Assembly: GCA_005878325.1 (NCBI GenBank)
Contig: VBMR01000135.1
Span: forward strand, 1-35,433
Reading direction: 5' to 3'
Origin: Methanobacteriota archaeon
GTDB taxonomy: Archaea > Thermoplasmatota > Thermoplasmata > RBG-16-68-12
DNA length: 35,433 nt
Shown here: piece after piece, positions 32,618-35,433 of the stretch
How positions within the stretch are numbered: position 1 is the stretch's first letter
Layout of the letters: each line of letters begins with the position of its first letter
Notes under the pieces: model-generated
What the model saw: the letters and a program-made list of their open reading frames with translations, nothing else
Databases searched by the model: none
What the model was told of the DNA's origin: nothing
Position numbers and translations under genes: made by a program

Positions 32618-33430
32618 ATGAAAGAGGAGGAGGTCTTGCGGGCCCTCGAGACTCTGGGCCTGACGGGCAAGGAGGCCCGCGCCTACCTCGGCCTCCTCGA
32701 GAGGGGGATCTCGACCGCGCAACAGGTGAGCCAACTCCTCGGTGTCCAGTATCCGGCCGTCTATCGCATCCTGCAGTCGTTGGAGTCGAAGGGCTGGATT
32801 GAAGTGTCTCAGGACCGTCCGAACCGATACCGAGCCCGGGCGCCGCGGATCATGGCGGAGGAGGCGCGCCAGTCTCGGGAAGAGAGCCTCGTCGCCTCCG
32901 CCGAAACGGTGGCAGAACTCAAGGAAGCGACTCCCTCGAAGGAGCGGTCGACGGATTCGGATCTGTGGATGTATAAGGGGGCCGAAGCCATCGGTCGGAA
33001 ATTGCGAGAGATCGTGCTCGCGAGCAACCGGCAAATTCTGTGCGCGAGTCCCTTTCCGGTCGCTCCGGAAATCCTGCGGCTGTTGTTCGACATCCTCGGG
33101 CGGTCCCGGCGGACCGTGCGCGCGGTGTTGAACGAGGCGAACCGTGCGGACTTGGCAGAGATTGGAGGCCTCCTCGGCCGAAACGTCCGGGTCCGCTTCC
33201 AGTTCCCGGCCCGGCACCTCCCTAAGACGCGCCTCGCGCACACGTTTGTATTCCCGAGCGACGAGGAGGTTTTCATCCTCAACTCGTTCTACCGGAACGG
33301 CACGTTCGTCGCGGACAAGCTCCACGGTCTCTGGGTCGGCGACATGGACTTCGTCCGGATGCAACTGGAGGCCATGTTGCTGGACTTGTCCCAACCGCGA
33401 GAAACGCGGGCCCTTCCCCGACCCGCCTAA
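32618..33430 (+). CDS. TrmB-family transcriptional regulator
   Basis: A ~270-residue protein with a TrmB-type winged helix (LETLGLTGKEARAYLGLLERGISTAQQVSQLLGV and YPAVYRILQSLESKGWIEV). The helix-rich linker and C-terminal phospholipase-D-like domain carry ILCASPFPVAPEILRLL and a final FILNSFYRNGTF. TrmB proteins bind sugars or other small ligands and palindromic DNA; a 25-bp palindrome sits just upstream. ATG 32618 is preferred because the TATA-like box is ~27 bases upstream; GTG 32612 is possible. It runs opposite to the ribosomal-protein genes on both sides, dividing them. Confidence 0.88.
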   Translation: MKEEEVLRALETLGLTGKEARAYLGLLERGISTAQQVSQLLGVQYPAVYRILQSLESKGWIEVSQDRPNRYRARAPRIMAEEARQSREESLVASAETVAELKEATPSKERSTDSDLWMYKGAEAIGRKLREIVLASNRQILCASPFPVAPEILRLLFDILGRSRRTVRAVLNEANRADLAEIGGLLGRNVRVRFQFPARHLPKTRLAHTFVFPSDEEVFILNSFYRNGTFVADKLHGLWVGDMDFVRMQLEAMLLDLSQPRETRALPRPA

Positions 33431-33519
33431 GGGCCGTCCACACCGCGACGAACGCGATCTCACCCGGGCTTTTCAAAAGGTTCGGGCACTCCAAACCGCG
33501 GTGGGCATCGCCGGAGGGC

Positions 33520-33858
33520 TCAGCCGGTCAGCTGCTTGTCGAACTTGCCCGCTTGAATCTCCTTCGAGAACTCCTTCGCCGGCTTCCCCTCGACCGTGAC
33601 GCCCATGGAGACGCAGGTGCCGACGACTTCGAGCGCCCGGGCCTTCAAGGTCTTCGCAAGCGTCGCGTCGGCCTTCATGTTCGCGACCCGAATCGCCTGC
33701 GCAAGGGTCAGGTTGCCGACCCGTGTCTTCCCGGCGTCCCCCGAGCCCTTCTCAATCCTCAGCTCCTTCAGGATCAGGGCAGAGGTCGGAGGGGTGCCGA
33801 CCTCGATCGTGAAGGCCTTCGTCTTCGGATCGACGATCAGGATGACGGGGACTTTCAT
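33520..33858 (-). CDS. rpl11: 50S ribosomal protein L11, N-terminal region missing
   Basis: The reading frame gives MKVPVILIVDPKTKAFTIEVGTPPTSALILKEL, then AGKTRVGNLTLAQAIRVANMK and the C-terminal LEVVGTCVSMGV, clearly archaeal L11. L11 similarity continues upstream of the ATG through EILKAINEKTKSFEG to about 33909. There is no start codon there, and the invariant GPPLGPALGPLG segment that should precede it is absent before the Spt5 stop at 33980. Translation from ATG 33858 gives 112 residues against ~155-160 usually. This is a real N-terminal loss, a non-standard start with a divergent N-terminus, or a sequence error. Confidence 0.85.
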   Translation of the reverse strand: MKVPVILIVDPKTKAFTIEVGTPPTSALILKELRIEKGSGDAGKTRVGNLTLAQAIRVANMKADATLAKTLKARALEVVGTCVSMGVTVEGKPAKEFSKEIQAGKFDKQLTG

Positions 33859-33979
33859 GCCCTCAAACGATTTCGTCTTCTCGTTGATCGCCTTCAGGAT
33901 TTCGACGATACAACGACGCCCGGAAGCGTCATACGGCCATCCCGACCCCGTGTCGAAGGATCCTCAGGGGTGCGCTTGC

Positions 33980-34906
33980 CTACTTGTCCTCTTCTTTCTG
34001 GAGGACCCGCACGCTGTCGCCGCGCACGGTCACGGGGATCCTCACCATGGCCTCGAACAGTTCGACCGTGATCTCCTCTTTCGTCTCGTCGATCTTCATG
34101 ACGCGGGCCTTCTCTCCTTTGAACGGTCCGGCGACGAGCTCCACGATGTCGCCTTCCATGATTCCGCTGACGATGGGCTTCGGCGTGAGATAGGCCTCGA
34201 TCTCCGAGAACGAGATGCCCGTGGACTCGCCCTCTCCCTTGACCACGCCTCGCGCCCGTCGCAGGCCTCGGACAATCTCCTCGAGTCGATCGGGGTTCAT
34301 GCTCTCGACGTACACGTAGCCGCGGAAGTTCGCCGGGACCAGGATCGAGAAGACTCCGACGTCTTTCGCCTTGGCCCGGGCATAGATCGCGTCGGCGACG
34401 GCCCGTTCGTGACCGATCGAGCTCTTCACCGCGAGGACCGCCTGACGGGCGCTGAAACTCAGGGTCTTCGTGTCGAAGGCTCCCGGATCGCCTTTTGAAA
34501 TCGCGTTCACGACGACGTTCAGCCGGTCCCCGTATCGGGCGCCCTTCGGACAGGTGACGGTCAAGGTGATCTCCCGTTGACCATCCGCGATGAGGGCGAA
34601 CTCCTTCTCCGTCACCTTCGTGAACGTGACGTCCCAGACCTTGTCCTCGACGCCAAAGAGCTTGACGATCCACTCCGGCGGTTCCGGCAGGTCGGAGTCG
34701 TAGACCGGATCGATCTTGAGCCGGATCGTGTCGTCTTCCGTCCCGGTGTTCGTCACGACGACCGGATACTCCTTCGTCTGCCCGGCCGTGAGCGAGACTT
34801 TTTGCTCCGTCAGATCGAGTTTGACCCCGGAGTGGCCGGTCACCGGGGGCTCCGATTTGGATTCCGTCTTCGGCTCCCGTTTCGGCAGGTCATCGATGAG
34901 GCCCAG
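33980..34906 (-). CDS. spt5: Transcription elongation factor Spt5 (NusG-like) with N-terminal extra domain
   Basis: The C-terminal ~155 residues are archaeal Spt5: an NGN domain (QAVLAVKSSIGHERAVADAI, FRGYVYVESMNPDRLEEIV) and a KOW domain (MEGDIVELVAGPFKGEKARV, VELFEAMVRIPVTV). Spt5 binds RNA polymerase with Spt4 and promotes elongation. It is preceded by ~130 residues of beta-rich, Ig-like sequence (VSLTAGQTKEYPVVVTNTGTEDDTIRLKI), reminiscent of NEW3/COG1470 domains. The frame stays coding upstream of GTG 34843 (PKREPKTESKSEPPV). CTG 34906, four bases after the SecE stop and eight bases from GGGGG, is the likely start. Same order FtsZ-SecE-Spt5-L11 as in other archaea. Confidence 0.9.
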   Translation of the reverse strand: MGLIDDLPKREPKTESKSEPPVTGHSGVKLDLTEQKVSLTAGQTKEYPVVVTNTGTEDDTIRLKIDPVYDSDLPEPPEWIVKLFGVEDKVWDVTFTKVTEKEFALIADGQREITLTVTCPKGARYGDRLNVVVNAISKGDPGAFDTKTLSFSARQAVLAVKSSIGHERAVADAIYARAKAKDVGVFSILVPANFRGYVYVESMNPDRLEEIVRGLRRARGVVKGEGESTGISFSEIEAYLTPKPIVSGIMEGDIVELVAGPFKGEKARVMKIDETKEEITVELFEAMVRIPVTVRGDSVRVLQKEEDK

Positions 34907-34910
34907 GGAA

Positions 34911-35162
34911 TCAACCCCCGACGGTCTGGAAGATCCCGCGAAAGAGCCCCGGCCCGTACCGCATGATCAGGTAGATGATGAAGCCGAGGGCGCCGATTGC
35001 GGCAATCCCCACGCCGGTGATCATGACAACCTTCGAGTATTCGTCGCTCGTCGGCTTGCGCGCCATCTTGAGGACCCGGCCATACTTGCCTTTGCCCAGG
35101 CGCTTCATCCTCTCTTCGATCCGACGCTGGACGTCCCAACTCTTGTCCACGATGTCCGCCAT
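34911..35162 (-). CDS. secE: Preprotein translocase subunit SecE (Sec61 gamma)
   Basis: An 83-residue single-helix membrane protein: an amphipathic N-terminal helix (WDVQRRIEERMKRLGKGKYG), the conserved ARKPTSDEYSKV segment, then one membrane helix (VGIAAIGALGFIIYLIM). It clamps the SecY channel of the translocon. ATG 35162 is the natural start; a GTG at 35171 would overlap the FtsZ stop (GTGA). It lies between FtsZ and Spt5 as in many archaea. Confidence 0.95.
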   Translation of the reverse strand: MADIVDKSWDVQRRIEERMKRLGKGKYGRVLKMARKPTSDEYSKVVMITGVGIAAIGALGFIIYLIMRYGPGLFRGIFQTVGG

Positions 35163-35167
35163 CGGCC

Positions 35168-35433
35168 TCACCGAACGATGTCCACGGTACCGGCGCCGCG
35201 GGGGCGCAGGTGCTCTCCGGGTCCCAGGATCTGCTTCGAACGCACGCCCGTCAGGATGAGCATGACGCGGAGCTTGTGTTCGAGGCTCGGATCGACCGCC
35301 GCACCCCAGATGATCCGGGCGTTCGCGGCGATTCGGCTCTGGACGATCTCCGCTACACGTTCCGCCTCGGACACGCTCATGTCGTTGCCGCCGGTCACGT
35401 TCACCAAGGCGCCCGTCGCGCCGCTGATGTCCA
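35168..35433 (-). CDS. ftsZ: Cell division protein FtsZ, C-terminal part (5' end outside window)
   Basis: The reverse strand is open from the right edge: DISGATGALVNVTGGNDMSVSEAERVAEIV, then IIWGAAVDPSLEHKLRVMLILTGVRSKQILG, the end of the tubulin-like C-terminal domain of archaeal FtsZ. It stops after GTVDIVR at 35168. About 88 residues are present. FtsZ polymerises into the division ring. First gene of the cluster read leftwards through SecE and Spt5 to L11. Confidence 0.95.
   Translation of the reverse strand, partial: DISGATGALVNVTGGNDMSVSEAERVAEIVQSRIAANARIIWGAAVDPSLEHKLRVMLILTGVRSKQILGPGEHLRPRGAGTVDIVR

Noticed and set aside
33469..33479. CTTTTCAAAAG palindrome as an operator
   Set aside because: It lies between two converging 3' ends; more likely a weak termination signal, and too short to call.

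Overview
The window looks like a chromosomal segment of a GC-rich archaeon, most likely a member of the Thermoplasmata or a related euryarchaeal lineage. It carries the large subunit of the archaea-specific DNA polymerase D, archaeal ribosomal proteins L1, L10, L11 and L12 beside Spt5, SecE and FtsZ, an archaeosine radical-SAM enzyme (RaSEA type), an A24 prepilin/preflagellin peptidase and several TrmB-type regulators. It also has a 5S rRNA gene with no 16S or 23S beside it, and many apparently leaderless genes with an A/T-rich TATA-like box 25-30 bases before the start codon in an otherwise GC-rich sequence. The lineage call is inference from gene content; no phylogeny was run.

Layout. 1-3.6 kb: an amino-acid permease fused to a universal-stress domain (runs off the left edge), a Ras-like small GTPase and, divergently, an A24 peptidase. 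3.7 kb: the lone 5S rRNA. 3.9-8.3 kb: a giant membrane-anchored surface protein with cytoplasmic zinc ribbons and TPR, an Asn-Gly repeat linker, one membrane segment and a long ectodomain, interrupted by one apparent frameshift. 8.4-10.4 kb: a KaiC-like ATPase with a double winged-helix partner, and a thioredoxin. 10.4-14.2 kb: a small protein gene between two identical 19-bp palindromic sites, then PolD large subunit. 14.4-22.7 kb: a surface-glycan cluster with a GT-C-like membrane protein, three GT4 glycosyltransferases, a broken GT2, a methyltransferase with an in-frame TGA, and GDP-mannose 4,6-dehydratase. A lower-GC methyltransferase gene of opposite orientation sits exactly where the GT2 gene is broken. 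22.7-26.9 kb: a COG2522-like regulator, proline dehydrogenase, an unrecognised zinc-ribbon protein, and a TrmB-like regulator divergent from a tiny polycysteine peptide gene, with a palindromic site between them. 26.9-30.4 kb: an RNase H-like protein whose end overlaps an antisense tRNA-Thr gene, a four-zinc-ribbon membrane protein, RaSEA, and a small DUF5611-like protein. 30.5-35.4 kb: translation/transcription/secretion cluster (L12, L10, L1; L11, Spt5, SecE, FtsZ) split by an opposite-strand TrmB-like regulator with its own 25-bp palindrome.

How it fits together. The glycan cluster probably makes and transfers a deoxyhexose-containing surface glycan: Gmd supplies GDP-4-keto-6-deoxymannose, the GT4 enzymes build the chain, and the GT-C-like protein transfers sugar at the membrane. 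The large surface protein could be a target of such glycosylation. The right-hand cluster is core information-processing machinery and includes three oddities: L11 lacks its usual N-terminal region, Spt5 has an extra N-terminal beta-rich domain, and L1 and Spt5 read best from CTG start codons. The most intriguing small system is the TrmB-like regulator / polycysteine peptide pair at 25.8-26.8 kb.
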